Source: JBARKJ01 sp049801375
GTDB lineage: Bacteria > Nitrospirota > JACRHJ01
Reading direction: 5' to 3'
Assembly (NCBI GenBank): GCA_049801375.1
Contig: JBARKJ010000073.1
Span: forward strand, 1-64,000
DNA length: 64,000 nt
In this document: positions 45,372 to 54,197 of the stretch, piece after piece
Numbering within the stretch: position 1 is the stretch's first letter
How the letters are laid out: each line of letters opens with the position of its first letter
Made by a program: the position numbers and the translations under genes
The notes under the pieces: generated by a model
Database searches by the model: none
What the model was told of the DNA's origin: nothing
What the model saw: the letters and a program-made list of their open reading frames with translations, nothing else

Positions 45372-45827
45372 TTATCTTTCCACCCTTGACATTAGATAAT
45401 AGGAAAAAACCAGGACAAGCACTATTGCGGTGCTGACACCAAGCTCCGCCATCGGATAGTAGTCCGTGTGCCTGTCCATGGACATCTGCGCCTCCACCAT
45501 TAATATACGCCTGAGGCTGGAAATAATGCCTATCGCCAGGAAGGGCTTCAGCGAGAACTCCTGTCGTTTCAGGTATCTGATAACCGTCCAGAGGAGTTCC
45601 ATTACAATCAGTACGAACAGGACGTCGTTTATGACCTGGAGTATCGAGTTGACGTTTATGGAGGCGAAGTTCGTTGCCGTGAACACCAGCATGAACACCG
45701 CGGCGAGAAGCAGCGCCACGGCCACCAGAACGTGCACAGCATCGTCCGCGAATATCAGTGCCTTCCGTATCTTGCATATCAACTCCGGGGTCGTCCTGTG
45801 CCCGTTTTCGTGTTCCTTAACCATCAA
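45372..45827 (-). CDS. PsiE-like membrane protein
   Basis: 151 aa with four transmembrane helices and the PsiE (phosphate-starvation-inducible E) family features: DDAVHVLVAVALLLA, VLFVLIVMELLWTVIRYL and IISSLRRILMVEA with a conserved Arg pair. PsiE is of unknown function. Start ATG 45827 (a second ATG follows directly). First gene of the minus-strand run that includes the cobalt/nickel transporter, and it has a good promoter 37-65 bases upstream. Confidence 0.85.
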   Translation of the reverse strand: MMVKEHENGHRTTPELICKIRKALIFADDAVHVLVAVALLLAAVFMLVFTATNFASINVNSILQVINDVLFVLIVMELLWTVIRYLKRQEFSLKPFLAIGIISSLRRILMVEAQMSMDRHTDYYPMAELGVSTAIVLVLVFSYYLMSRVER

Positions 45828-45863
45828 GGCCTCCGTACGTAAATCTTATCCATTAAAATGGGA

Positions 45864-45892
45864 AATATAGCACGGGAAGGTATCTCTGACAA
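45864..45892 (-). promoter_or_regulatory. Sigma70-type promoter of the psiE-like/cbi operon
   Basis: Minus strand: -35 TTGTCA (45892-45887), 17-bp spacer, -10 TATATT (45869-45864). It serves the run psiE-like, PF04020, cbiM, cbiQ, cbiO. No cobalamin riboswitch is evident in the short leader. Confidence 0.75.
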
Positions 45893-45942
45893 TTAAAATA
45901 ATACCAAAGTAACACTCTCTCCGCAAGGACCTCCCGGATTTC

Positions 45943-45971
45943 TTGACTAACGCCTCAAATTAAAATATCAT
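45943..45971 (+). promoter_or_regulatory. Sigma70-type promoter of queD
   Basis: -35 TTGACT (45943-45948), 17-bp spacer, -10 TATCAT (45966-45971). It is 40 bases before the queD ATG, with GAGAGGAA as the ribosome site. Divergent from the cbi-operon promoter 50 bases away. Confidence 0.75.
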
Positions 45972-46011
45972 TAAAGGGCTTACTGATTCCAAACAATCCG
46001 AGAGGAACTCA

Positions 46012-46380
46012 ATGTACGAACTGATGATCGAGACGAAATTCGCGGCCGCCCACCAACTCCGGAACTACGGAGGCAGGTGCGAGCGGCTCCACGGCCACAA
46101 CTGGAAAGTGGTCGTGTACGTAGTCGCTGAGAATTTAAACGAAATTGGCCTGGCAATGGACTTCAAGGAGTTGAAAGACCATACCAACGAGCTGCTTTCC
46201 TCCGTCGAGCATGCCTTTTTAAACGAAGTCTTCCCGTTCACGGAGATTAACCCGTCATCCGAAAATATAGCGAAATGGATATATGACAGCTTATCCAAAA
46301 AAGTAAACACCGACAAAGTGCAGGTGTCGATGGTTACCGTCTGGGAGTCTGACACCGCCTCCGCCAACTACTATGAATAA
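46012..46380 (+). CDS. queD: 6-carboxy-5,6,7,8-tetrahydropterin synthase (QueD)
   Basis: 122 aa, PTPS family. Converts dihydroneopterin triphosphate to 6-carboxytetrahydropterin in queuosine/7-deazaguanine synthesis. Zinc His residues in FAAAHQL and RLHGHNW, catalytic Cys in GRCERLH, and Glu in VTVWESDT. Short, as expected for QueD. Its stop overlaps the next gene by 8 bases. Other que genes are not in the window; 6-pyruvoyltetrahydropterin synthase is a less likely reading. Confidence 0.9.
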   Translation: MYELMIETKFAAAHQLRNYGGRCERLHGHNWKVVVYVVAENLNEIGLAMDFKELKDHTNELLSSVEHAFLNEVFPFTEINPSSENIAKWIYDSLSKKVNTDKVQVSMVTVWESDTASANYYE

Positions 46381-47737
46381 AATGGATATAGACGACAAAA
46401 CTATCTTAAATATTGCCGAAGAAGCCGCGAAAATCCTGCGTGAAAGAAGCGTAGACGGTTTCGATGTTTACGTGCGCTGGAGTTCTTCGATCAGCGCCGA
46501 GGCGAAGGAGCAGAAGCTGGACGCCTTCGAGCAGGCCCAGACCTGGGGCGTGGGGATAAGGGCGCTTCTCACGGGAGGCCGGCTCGGTTTCGCATTCGCC
46601 ACCGGCTCGCCCGAGGCCGTACGCGAGGCGGCTTCGATGGCTGCCCAGAACGCGCGTAACTCGGAACCGGATGATTCAAATAACATACCCCAGCCATCCC
46701 GGGATGCATTCCCCAAAATAATGGAATACGATGAAGATGTCGCCAAGGTCACCGCGGATGAGGCTATAGCCCGCGCAGTTGAGCTGGAGAAGGCGGCCCT
46801 GGATTATGACAGCAGAATCACCAAGGTGCGCAAGGCTTCATCGTCATTTACCGAAGCCCGCTGGGCCATACTCAGTTCGGAGGGCCTGAAGGCGCAGTCG
46901 CGCGGGACATGGCTTTCATGCGGGGTAATGACCGTCGCAGAAGAGGATAACGATTCCCAGATGGGATATGGGTTTGATTATTCACGGCGGCTCTCCGGAA
47001 TCGATTATAAAGCGGCCGGGGCGGAGGCCGGAGAGAAGGCGGTCAGCCTTCTGAAGGCCAGGAAAGCGCCCACCGGAAATTTCCCGGTAATCCTGGAGAA
47101 CGAGGTCGCGGCGGAATTCCTGGGCGTGCTTGCTTCGTCGTTTTCAGGCGAGGCGCTTGTAAAAGGCCGCTCGCTTCTGACTGACAAGACCGGACAGAAA
47201 ATATTTTCGGAAATCCTGAATATCCATGACGATGCCACACTCCCAGGCGGGCTTTCTACCCGCCCGTTCGACGACGAGGGAGTCCATTCCAGAAGGATCC
47301 CTTTAGTGCAAGGCGGCATATTCCAGGGTTTCCTGCATAACTCTTATACCGCTAAAAGGACCGGTACCGCCTCAACGGGCAACGCGGTCAGGGCGGGTTT
47401 CCGCTCGGCCCCCGGCGTCAGCCCCACAAATTTATACATCGACAAGGGCGGCATCGATAAGGAAGCTCTGATGGGGCGGGTGGACAAGGGGCTATTGGTC
47501 CGGGAAGTGCTGGGGATGCACACGGCGAATCCGATATCCGGCGATTTCTCCGTTGGCATTGCGGGGTTATGGATAGAAGGCGGAAAGATTGCCTATCCTA
47601 TCCGTGAAGGCGCCATCGCCGGTAATCTTATTTCAATATTTTCAGGCATCGATGCGGTGGGAAGCGACTTGCGGTTCGTTGGCAGGCTGGGTGCTCCATC
47701 GCTACTACTTAAACCTATCTCCGTCAGCGGAAGCTGA
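46373..47737 (+). CDS. TldE/PmbA-type protease-complex subunit
   Basis: 454 aa, TldD/PmbA (peptidase U62) family. The HExxxH-type metal motif of TldD is not seen, and the C-terminal VGIAGLWIEGGKIAYPIREG pattern matches PmbA/TldE, the non-catalytic partner. The metalloprotease TldD is not encoded next door, so it is probably elsewhere. ATG inside the end of queD. The 3' end overlaps the ResB gene on the opposite strand by 14 bases. Confidence 0.88.
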   Translation: MNKMDIDDKTILNIAEEAAKILRERSVDGFDVYVRWSSSISAEAKEQKLDAFEQAQTWGVGIRALLTGGRLGFAFATGSPEAVREAASMAAQNARNSEPDDSNNIPQPSRDAFPKIMEYDEDVAKVTADEAIARAVELEKAALDYDSRITKVRKASSSFTEARWAILSSEGLKAQSRGTWLSCGVMTVAEEDNDSQMGYGFDYSRRLSGIDYKAAGAEAGEKAVSLLKARKAPTGNFPVILENEVAAEFLGVLASSFSGEALVKGRSLLTDKTGQKIFSEILNIHDDATLPGGLSTRPFDDEGVHSRRIPLVQGGIFQGFLHNSYTAKRTGTASTGNAVRAGFRSAPGVSPTNLYIDKGGIDKEALMGRVDKGLLVREVLGMHTANPISGDFSVGIAGLWIEGGKIAYPIREGAIAGNLISIFSGIDAVGSDLRFVGRLGAPSLLLKPISVSGS

Positions 47738-48995
47738 TTTTCTCATACATGTCTTCGTCCGAGCAGACTATCAGCGCCTTCCCGTCCTTGAATGCCGCCC
47801 AGACGCGCTCCCTGCGGAAATAAAGCGTGATTATCGACCCGAACATGACGATGCAGGAGGCGATAAGGGCCAACATGGCGCTTGGGTCGCGGTTAATGTC
47901 GAATACGCTGTATGAAAAGGTTTCCATGTCGGCGAACTTGATATCCACATCCGGGTCCCGGAGCGTGTTCCTCTCCGGCATCTTCAGGAAAAGCCAGCCG
48001 GAACTTCTGGGTTTGCCGTTCTCCATCACGGTCAGCATGACCGCCGGGTTCGCCAGGTCATCCGATTTAGAAACGGGCTCACCTGTTTCGTCCAGCGCGA
48101 AATCACTTATGAAATTGTCTATACGAAGCCTGTAAGGAGTCCTCTGTAGTTCGGTGTATTCGGCTCCTTTTGGAATTCTCAAGTACCCGCCGGTCTTGAC
48201 GGATTTCACCGATACCTGAAGGACGATGCCGTTAAAATCCTGCCCGAAGTCACGCTGGTATATCGCCCCGCCGCCCACGAACATCGGCCTGTTGGCGCCG
48301 GCGAAGCCATTTTTTATCACGCTGCCGTCTTCCTTTAATGCGGTCAGTTCGCTTCCGTAGTCCTTGAGGCTTCCGTCATTACGGTAGTCCATGCGCACCT
48401 TGTCCAGCCGGATATAATAATTTCCTTCCGGGGCCTTCACCGTCTCTCCCTCGTTTATCCTGATGCCGGAATGCCTGTACCCCGTCAGGCCGCTTAACAG
48501 ATGCGCCGCCAATACCAGCAGTACGCCGGCATGAATGACGTACGGGACAAACGGGAGCCAGCGGTTCTTTTCCGCGAAAAGAAGGCCGTCTTTGGCGAAG
48601 ACTTGATATCTTTCCTTTGACAGCCTTGCCGATAACTCCACCTCCGAAAGCTCCACCGCGATTCCTTTTTCTCCGCCCGCCTGGATTTCCCGGAGGTTAG
48701 AGAGCGGCTCCTTGTATCTTTTTATGACTTTGGGCAGGCGCTGGACAGTGCAGACGAATGTGTTTATTCCGAAAAGTGTTACGATGAAGACCAGCAGGAA
48801 TAGCCACCACGACTGTGAGAGGTGCTGTAAGCCCACTGAAAGCAGGAACGGGAAGAACAGATGCATATCCATGTCCCCGTAAATCTGGGGATGAAAATAT
48901 ATAACGAAGGAGCCGTACATGGCGACCGCGACCATCGCAAGCACGAGGTAGACCGTAAGTTTAAGCGAGTTAAAGAATTCCCATAGCTTACTCAA
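47724..48995 (-). CDS. resB: Cytochrome c biogenesis protein ResB/Ccs1
   Basis: 423 aa. System II cytochrome c maturation factor that with CcsA attaches haem to periplasmic apocytochromes. Three N-terminal transmembrane helices (about 10-35, 60-85, 155-175), a large periplasmic domain (about 180-365) and a C-terminal helix (about 375-395) whose VFDINRDPSAMLALIAS contains the NRDP motif of the family. ccsB lies directly upstream. Fits the presence of a multihaem cytochrome in the window. Confidence 0.93.
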   Translation of the reverse strand: MSKLWEFFNSLKLTVYLVLAMVAVAMYGSFVIYFHPQIYGDMDMHLFFPFLLSVGLQHLSQSWWLFLLVFIVTLFGINTFVCTVQRLPKVIKRYKEPLSNLREIQAGGEKGIAVELSEVELSARLSKERYQVFAKDGLLFAEKNRWLPFVPYVIHAGVLLVLAAHLLSGLTGYRHSGIRINEGETVKAPEGNYYIRLDKVRMDYRNDGSLKDYGSELTALKEDGSVIKNGFAGANRPMFVGGGAIYQRDFGQDFNGIVLQVSVKSVKTGGYLRIPKGAEYTELQRTPYRLRIDNFISDFALDETGEPVSKSDDLANPAVMLTVMENGKPRSSGWLFLKMPERNTLRDPDVDIKFADMETFSYSVFDINRDPSAMLALIASCIVMFGSIITLYFRRERVWAAFKDGKALIVCSDEDMYEKISFR

Positions 48996-49007
48996 AGACC
49001 GCGCCCC

Positions 49008-49787
49008 TTAAAGCTGGTGAGTGTTCTTCATGAAAATGCCCACGCCGATGTATGTGAACATGGTTATGGCGAACCCCAGAATGGAAAGCCATGCGACCCC
49101 CCTGCCCCGGAGCTTCTTAACGTAAAAGGAGTGCAGGAAACCGGCATAGAAAATCCATATAAGGAACGACCACATCTCCTTCACCTTCCAGAGCCAGTAA
49201 GTCCCCCAGGCGAGGTATGCCCAGATGCCGCCTATTACCATGGATATCGTAAACAGAATGTAGCCGTAGTAGGCTGTGCGGAAGATAAGTTTTTCAAGCC
49301 CTCTCCCGGCCTCCGCCTTGGAGACGAGATAGAGCACCGCGCCGGCGAAAGAGGCCCCGAAAAAGGCATATCCCACGAAGGCGGATGCGACATGCGTAGA
49401 GAACATCCATGTATCGAGGGCGGGATACAGAGGCGTAATCTCGCTGGGAGAAATGTAAACCAGGACCATCACGAGCGATGCTATTGGCAGTAGGAAATAC
49501 CCGACGCGGAACTCTTTATAGCGGACTCTGACATACCAGTAAACGAAGCCGATGGACCACGCAAAGGAGGCAAGGGATTCATACCTGTTGGCCATGGGCG
49601 CGTGGCCGGACTTCATGCTGCGGGCGGCAAGCGATACCGTCATGGCTGCCAGGTACAAAAGCGCCAGCGCTTCGGCAACCAGAAGGACTGGCTTCTTTGC
49701 CATAGCCAGGCGGAGCAGGAATGCCAGCGCCGCGCCTATCGATAACCACAGGGCCGCCTCCCGCGCGAACGACTCAAGATCAAACAA
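49008..49787 (-). CDS. ccsA: Cytochrome c biogenesis protein CcsA/CcsB (haem handling)
   Basis: 259 aa from TTG 49787 (FDLESFAREAALWLS); the open frame extends 69 codons upstream, but those bases belong to the small secreted-protein gene, and GGGAAGG lies before the TTG. Eight hydrophobic helices. The WWD-type haem-binding motif is WAYLAWGTYWLWKVKEMW, and periplasmic His residues are in FSTHVASAFVGY and GFLHSFY. Paired with resB 12 bases downstream as the two-part System II synthetase. Confidence 0.93.
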   Translation of the reverse strand: MFDLESFAREAALWLSIGAALAFLLRLAMAKKPVLLVAEALALLYLAAMTVSLAARSMKSGHAPMANRYESLASFAWSIGFVYWYVRVRYKEFRVGYFLLPIASLVMVLVYISPSEITPLYPALDTWMFSTHVASAFVGYAFFGASFAGAVLYLVSKAEAGRGLEKLIFRTAYYGYILFTISMVIGGIWAYLAWGTYWLWKVKEMWSFLIWIFYAGFLHSFYVKKLRGRGVAWLSILGFAITMFTYIGVGIFMKNTHQL

Positions 49788-49789
49788 CG

Positions 49790-50056
49790 CTATGGCTGCC
49801 TTCCCGGCTTGGCAGGTTTGGGAATAAAGGAGTAGTTTTGCAGTTCTTTCTGATTTTTTTTGCGCCAGACGGAGTGCTCCTTCAGCCAGATTGAATAGTT
49901 TTCCTGGCCGGCAATGCCATGCGCTTGCATAAATGTCCCCTGATTGATCGGCTTCGAGTTCAGTGCCGGACATGCCGTCTCGGACAGGACCCACGAAGAA
50001 TGCATGAAAAGACCGAGGGTGACAAGCAGGAGCATAAATTTCAAAAAGTTTTTCAT
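49790..50056 (-). CDS. Small secreted protein of unknown function before ccsA-resB
   Basis: 88 aa. Signal peptide (hydrophobic about 5-22, cleavage near VLS-E), followed by a 60-residue hydrophilic part with one Cys (TACPAL) and no recognised motif. Stop TAG is 2 bases before the proposed ccsA TTG. TAAGGT precedes the ATG. Placement suggests a periplasmic accessory of cytochrome c maturation, but this is only context. Confidence 0.65.
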   Translation of the reverse strand: MKNFLKFMLLLVTLGLFMHSSWVLSETACPALNSKPINQGTFMQAHGIAGQENYSIWLKEHSVWRKKNQKELQNYSFIPKPAKPGRQP

Positions 50057-50143
50057 TACCTTACCTATAATGATTGATTTAACAATTAATTGCGACCTGG
50101 AAAATATTAATACAGAAGGGGAAATTATTCAAGAAAAAACGCG

Positions 50144-52366
50144 TCAGGCGCGCCTTAAACGAAGAGAGTTAGTGACGACGGAAACGGATGACAGCGCCAT
50201 CGCGGCGGCGGCCATAACGGGTTTTAAGAGGATGCCAAAGAACGGGTACAGCGCCCCCGCAGCCATCGGGATTCCGACGGTATTATAGAAAAACGCCCAG
50301 AAAAGGTTCTGCTTTATCGTCCTGAGCGTCTTTCGGCTGATCTCCAGTGCGTCCGCCGCCTTGGTAAGTTCCGGCCGGATCAGCAATATGTCGGAAGCCT
50401 CTATGGCGACATCCGTACCCGTCCCGACCGCAATGCCTATGTCCGCACGGGCCAGTGCGGGCGCGTCGTTTATGCCGTCCCCCACCATCGCTACTATTTT
50501 CCCCTGCGCCTGGAGCTCCGCAACAGCCTTTTCTTTTCTGTCCGGAAGCACTCCCCAAATTATCTTTTCAATGCCCACCTTGCGTGCTACCGCCCGGGCC
50601 GCAAGTTCAGTGTCACCCGTCAGCATGATGACGTCCAGCCCCAGGGCCTTTAGCCTCCGGACCCCATCTGCGGAGCCTTCCTTTATGCCGTCGGCGATTG
50701 CGATCAGTCCGACCGGCTTTCCATTTTTTGCGACGAATATGGAAGTATATCCCTCCTTGGCAAAACCGACCTCGGCGTCCTCGAATCTCCCGGTTTTCAC
50801 CCCTCTCTCTGCCATCAGGCGGGCATTTCCGATGAGAATGTCTTCATTGCCGACTTTCGCTCGCGCACCGTAACCCGGCAGCGCTTCAAATCCTTCCGCC
50901 GGAGAAAGTGCCAGCTTTTCCTCGCGCGCCTTCTCCGTGACCGCCTGCGCCACGGGGTGCTCGGAATAATTTTCTACCGACGCGGCCAGGGCAAGAAAAT
51001 CCTCATCCCCTTCATCCAGCATCTCAATTGCCATCACCCGGGGCTTGCCCTCAGTAACCGTCCCGGTTTTATCCAGCACTATAACATCAGCCTTTGCAAA
51101 CCGCTCCAGGACGTCTCCGCCCCGGAAAATTATACCTTTCTCGGCGGCCCTTCCGGTTCCGACCATTATCGCGGTAGGAGTGGCAAGCCCCATCGCGCAT
51201 GGGCAGGCGATTATAAGAACTGCAATAAAAGCCAGCAGGGCGAAGGTAAATCCCGCCCCCGCGGCAAGCCAGGCTCCAAAGGCTATGAATGCGGCCACAA
51301 TGACCGCCGGGACAAAATAGGCCGCCACTGTATCCGCCAGTCTCTGTATAGGCGCTTTAGCGCCCTGAGCCTCTTCCACCAGCCTTATTATCCCGGCCAA
51401 TACCGTATCTTTTCCTACCTTTTCGGCCTTAAACCTGAAACTTCCCGTTAAGTTCAGCGTCCCGCCGAACACCCTGTAGCCATCGCTCTTTTCGACAGGC
51501 AGGCTTTCGCCGGTAAGCATGGACTCGTCCAAAGACGAGAAACCGGCAATAACAGTCCCATCTACGGGCACTTTTTCGCCTGGACGAACCACAACCTCGT
51601 CGCCCGGCATCACGTCTTCCGCGGATATCTCAACCTCGCGTCCGTCCCGTACTACGCGCGCTGTTCGGGGAGAAAGCTTCATCATCCGCTTCACCGCTTC
51701 GGACGCCCTGCCCCGGGAGCGTGCTTCGAGAAACTTTCCGATTAAGATAAGGGCGATTATCATCGCGGAGGTATCGTAATACACGGCATCGCCATATTCA
51801 GCGAAAGCGGCCGGGAAAAAGGTGATGACCGCGCTGTAGAAATAGGCCGCGGACGTGCCGGTCGCTATCAGGACGTCCATATTAGCACTCCCGTGGGAGA
51901 GGGTGCTCCACGCGCCTTTGTAGAACCTCCAGCCTGCCCAGAACTGCACGGGCGTCGCCAGCGCGAAAAGGATTATATTTAGAACCGGGTGGGATACGGG
52001 AAGCTGATATGCCCCGTGGAAAGACGCGGCCATGATTATGGCGCTTAAGGCTACGCTGACTGTGACTTTAATCTTAAGCTCGTGAAGTCCTTCTTCCTCC
52101 CTTGCTTCCTTGACCTCCGGCGCGGCCTCCTCTTTCTCAAGTACCTGGTATCCCGCTTTTAAAACCGCTTCCTTTAATTCGCTTTCGGATATCTCGCCAG
52201 GCACGTATTCGACACGTGCCGTCTCCGCTGCCAAATTTACATTTGCCGCAATCACCCCAGGCCGCTTCTTGAGCGCCCTTTCCACCGCGGCGGAACAGGA
52301 GGCGCACGTCATGCCGCCGATGTTTATAGTGCTTACAGCGTCCGCTTTTTTATCATTTTCCTGCAT
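50144..52366 (-). CDS. copA: Copper-exporting P-type ATPase (CopA)
   Basis: 740 aa. P1B-1 ATPase that pumps Cu(I) out of the cytoplasm. One N-terminal heavy-metal-associated domain with GGMTCASC (CxxC), eight predicted helices, TGE in LTGESLPVEK, CPC ion site IACPCAMGLATPT, phosphorylation motif LDKTGTVTEGKP, HP motif SEHPVAQ and hinge GDGINDAPALA. No copper chaperone or CueR gene is next to it. ATG at 52366; the short 3' gap before the small secreted-protein gene contains nothing recognised. Confidence 0.96.
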   Translation of the reverse strand: MQENDKKADAVSTINIGGMTCASCSAAVERALKKRPGVIAANVNLAAETARVEYVPGEISESELKEAVLKAGYQVLEKEEAAPEVKEAREEEGLHELKIKVTVSVALSAIIMAASFHGAYQLPVSHPVLNIILFALATPVQFWAGWRFYKGAWSTLSHGSANMDVLIATGTSAAYFYSAVITFFPAAFAEYGDAVYYDTSAMIIALILIGKFLEARSRGRASEAVKRMMKLSPRTARVVRDGREVEISAEDVMPGDEVVVRPGEKVPVDGTVIAGFSSLDESMLTGESLPVEKSDGYRVFGGTLNLTGSFRFKAEKVGKDTVLAGIIRLVEEAQGAKAPIQRLADTVAAYFVPAVIVAAFIAFGAWLAAGAGFTFALLAFIAVLIIACPCAMGLATPTAIMVGTGRAAEKGIIFRGGDVLERFAKADVIVLDKTGTVTEGKPRVMAIEMLDEGDEDFLALAASVENYSEHPVAQAVTEKAREEKLALSPAEGFEALPGYGARAKVGNEDILIGNARLMAERGVKTGRFEDAEVGFAKEGYTSIFVAKNGKPVGLIAIADGIKEGSADGVRRLKALGLDVIMLTGDTELAARAVARKVGIEKIIWGVLPDRKEKAVAELQAQGKIVAMVGDGINDAPALARADIGIAVGTGTDVAIEASDILLIRPELTKAADALEISRKTLRTIKQNLFWAFFYNTVGIPMAAGALYPFFGILLKPVMAAAAMALSSVSVVTNSLRLRRA

Positions 52367-52405
52367 AATTTTATTCTAATCATTCCCCTTCGCCACGGCA
52401 ATAAA

Positions 52406-52430
52406 AAAAGAAGGGGCCCTGGAAGGCCCC
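52406..52430 (-). terminator. Intrinsic terminator after the YtxH gene
   Basis: Minus strand: GGGGCC / GGCCCC stem (52430-52425 and 52418-52413, 6-base loop), then TTCTTTTTTT. It is 26 bases after the YtxH stop and before copA, so it ends the Usp/DUF948/YtxH transcript. Confidence 0.85.
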
Positions 52431-52455
52431 TGATTTAAGATTATTTTTTCAAGTG

Positions 52456-52773
52456 TTATTTCAAATGGGACTGGAGACGGGTTTTTTCCTCTTCCATCGC
52501 CCTTTTACCGGATTCTATCGCACTCTGGAGCACCGGTTTTTTCTCTTCTATATAATCCCGTCCGCGGCTTAAGGTATCCGCGATTTTAAGCTTCGCGCTC
52601 TGGCCCGCCGTCAAGATTTTATCTTTGGCGTCGCCCGCTATTTCGCTTATCTTCTCCCTGGTCTCGCGCCCGGACTGCGGGGCCGTCAGAAGCGCGACTC
52701 CGGCACCTACTATCCCGCCTACAAGGAAAGAAAGAACAATAGAGCCCGTGGAAAAATTCTTCTCTTCGTACAT
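52456..52773 (-). CDS. YtxH-domain membrane protein
   Basis: 105 aa. One transmembrane helix (about 10-30) containing the FLVGGIVGAGVALLTAPQSG pattern of YtxH/GvpP-like proteins, followed by a long amphipathic helix. Function unknown; members are often found with DUF948 proteins in stress-related clusters. Touches the DUF948 gene by one base. Confidence 0.87.
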   Translation of the reverse strand: MYEEKNFSTGSIVLSFLVGGIVGAGVALLTAPQSGRETREKISEIAGDAKDKILTAGQSAKLKIADTLSRGRDYIEEKKPVLQSAIESGKRAMEEEKTRLQSHLK

Positions 52774-53186
52774 TACGCGACCTCCTTCTTTTTCCGTAAC
52801 CCGATGTTTTCGACCAATGTCTGTACCCCGACCTTTACGCCTACGAGGTACGCCGCCGCATCTATCAACGACCCCCTTATCTTCTCGTCTACTATGGCGT
52901 TTATCCCGTTTACCGTGCCGGTTACCTCTTCGACCGTCCCCTCGATTTTTTCAACTCCTGACTTGGCTATTGCGACTACTTCGTTCACCTCGTCGACCGT
53001 ATTTCTGACCGAGCTTACTAACGGCAATATCTCCGTGTTTATCAACGTCTTGACTGACGTATTAAGGTCGTTTAGAGTGGACTCCACCGATTTCAGCGTC
53101 CGCATCAGCTGGAACATAGCCGGTATAAGCGCCAAGACTGCGACCGCGAAAGCGATGGCTATTATTAAAATCGCCGCTGGAATCAT
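52773..53186 (-). CDS. DUF948-domain protein
   Basis: 137 aa. N-terminal transmembrane helix (about 3-28), then a long coiled-coil-like region rich in Val, Asn and Leu (about 30-110) as in DUF948 (YtxG-like). Start ATG overlaps nothing upstream (a 30-base gap to the Usp gene). The pairing YtxG/YtxH-like is conserved in many bacteria but the function is not known. Confidence 0.87.
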   Translation of the reverse strand: MIPAAILIIAIAFAVAVLALIPAMFQLMRTLKSVESTLNDLNTSVKTLINTEILPLVSSVRNTVDEVNEVVAIAKSGVEKIEGTVEEVTGTVNGINAIVDEKIRGSLIDAAAYLVGVKVGVQTLVENIGLRKKKEVA

Positions 53187-53215
53187 TCAACGCCTCCCTT
53201 ACTTTTAAATATACA

Positions 53216-53656
53216 TCAAACGGGCCGTATTAACAAGACGGCGCAGTGTGCTCTCCTGGCCACTGATTCGGCGACGCTTCCCAGGAGAAGCCTGTTTAAG
53301 CCCCTCCTGCCGTGCGTGCCCATGACAATCAGGTCCACCCCTTTTTCCTTTGCTAAGCTTATAATCTCGTCGTGTACGTCACCTTCCTTCACCAGCGTTT
53401 CCGGCTGAACTCCATGCGATGCGGCTTTTTGCTTCAGGGCAGTCATCAGCTTGTCCGCATGCTCCCGGAAAGCCTCACGCATCACCTCCACGTTCGCCAT
53501 CGCGGCTTCAGGATCGGGAATGGCCAGGACGGCGATGTCCAGGGCATAAAGTAGCGTCACCTTTGAGCCGAGTTTGGATGCAAGGAGGAAGCCCTGCTCC
53601 GCGGCGAGGTTGGATACCTCACTCCCGTCCACAGGGATTAAGATGTTATCGTACAT
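53216..53656 (-). CDS. Universal stress protein (UspA family)
   Basis: 146 aa from ATG 53656; a TTG at 53662 would add two residues. Nucleotide-binding Usp fold: NILIPVDGSEVSN, ATP motif VMGTHGRRGLNRLLLGSVAE (G-2x-G-9x-G-[ST]) and CAVLLI at the end, so it belongs to the ATP-binding group. First gene of a run with the DUF948 and YtxH genes. Confidence 0.93.
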   Translation of the reverse strand: MYDNILIPVDGSEVSNLAAEQGFLLASKLGSKVTLLYALDIAVLAIPDPEAAMANVEVMREAFREHADKLMTALKQKAASHGVQPETLVKEGDVHDEIISLAKEKGVDLIVMGTHGRRGLNRLLLGSVAESVARRAHCAVLLIRPV

Positions 53657-53729
53657 AATCAATTTATAACAGATGGACAGAATTTAGTAAAGAAAGCCTT
53701 TTTGATGTTATATTTAAAAGGAGGGTAAA

Positions 53730-53759
53730 ATGAGGGGACTATGCCACACTTTGGGCTGA
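53730..53759 (+). CDS. Possible 9-codon leader peptide overlapping the next gene
   Basis: ATG at 53730 follows a strong AAAAGGAGGG ribosome site, and the frame stops at TGA 53757-53759 after nine codons, overlapping ATG 53759 (TGATG) of the next gene. It may be a translational coupling device or chance. Not on the usual gene lists because of its size. Confidence 0.3.
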   Translation: MRGLCHTLG

Positions 53760-54187
53760 TGGACGAATACAAGATGGAGCCGCACGAGGCGGCTCTTATG
53801 CGCGCAAGGCTCCATATTCGGAGCGGCATGAGAAGGCTGCGTCAGGGCATGCTGAAAGAAGGTCTGTTCACACTTTATGATTCGCTCTATTCCGGGATGA
53901 GGTTCTATATACTTTCACCCGAAAATAAGGACAGGTTCGACGGGGCGGAAGGCATTCAGCGGACGGAGGAGATGGCTTTATATAAATTGCTCCGGAATGC
54001 GGGAGCGGTGGACAGCTCGTTCGATTTCGATTCGTTTTTTGACTTAATGGAAAAGTTGATAGACGGGGTCGATGTTGAAATCAACAGCGCGGAAGCGCTG
54101 AAGGGCTATGACAAGATAATGACCCAACTCGGCGTAATGCCGTTCGACGAGTCTGCCCTCCCGCCGGAGAACCCGAAGACGCCTTGA
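53741..54187 (+). CDS. Conserved-looking cytoplasmic protein, unknown function
   Basis: 148 aa, mostly helical, no signal or membrane segment: LHIRSGMRRLRQGMLKEGLF, FYILSPENKDRFDG, then an acidic DSSFDFDSFFDLMEKL region. I recognise no family; the overall layout hints at a HEPN-like or TPR-like helical bundle but this is weak. Two starts are possible: ATG 53741 with GAGGGG close by, or ATG 53759 coupled to the short leader frame. Isolated plus-strand gene in a minus-strand region. Confidence 0.7.
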   Translation: MPHFGLMDEYKMEPHEAALMRARLHIRSGMRRLRQGMLKEGLFTLYDSLYSGMRFYILSPENKDRFDGAEGIQRTEEMALYKLLRNAGAVDSSFDFDSFFDLMEKLIDGVDVEINSAEALKGYDKIMTQLGVMPFDESALPPENPKTP

Positions 54188-54197
54188 TCATATCTAT

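Noticed and set aside
45828..46011. Cobalamin riboswitch ahead of the cbi genes
   Set aside because: The leader is too short and lacks the B12-box; only promoters on both strands are seen.
49788..49994. N-terminal extension of CcsA upstream of 49787
   Set aside because: These bases encode the small secreted protein in another frame; the extension is hydrophilic and not CcsA-like.
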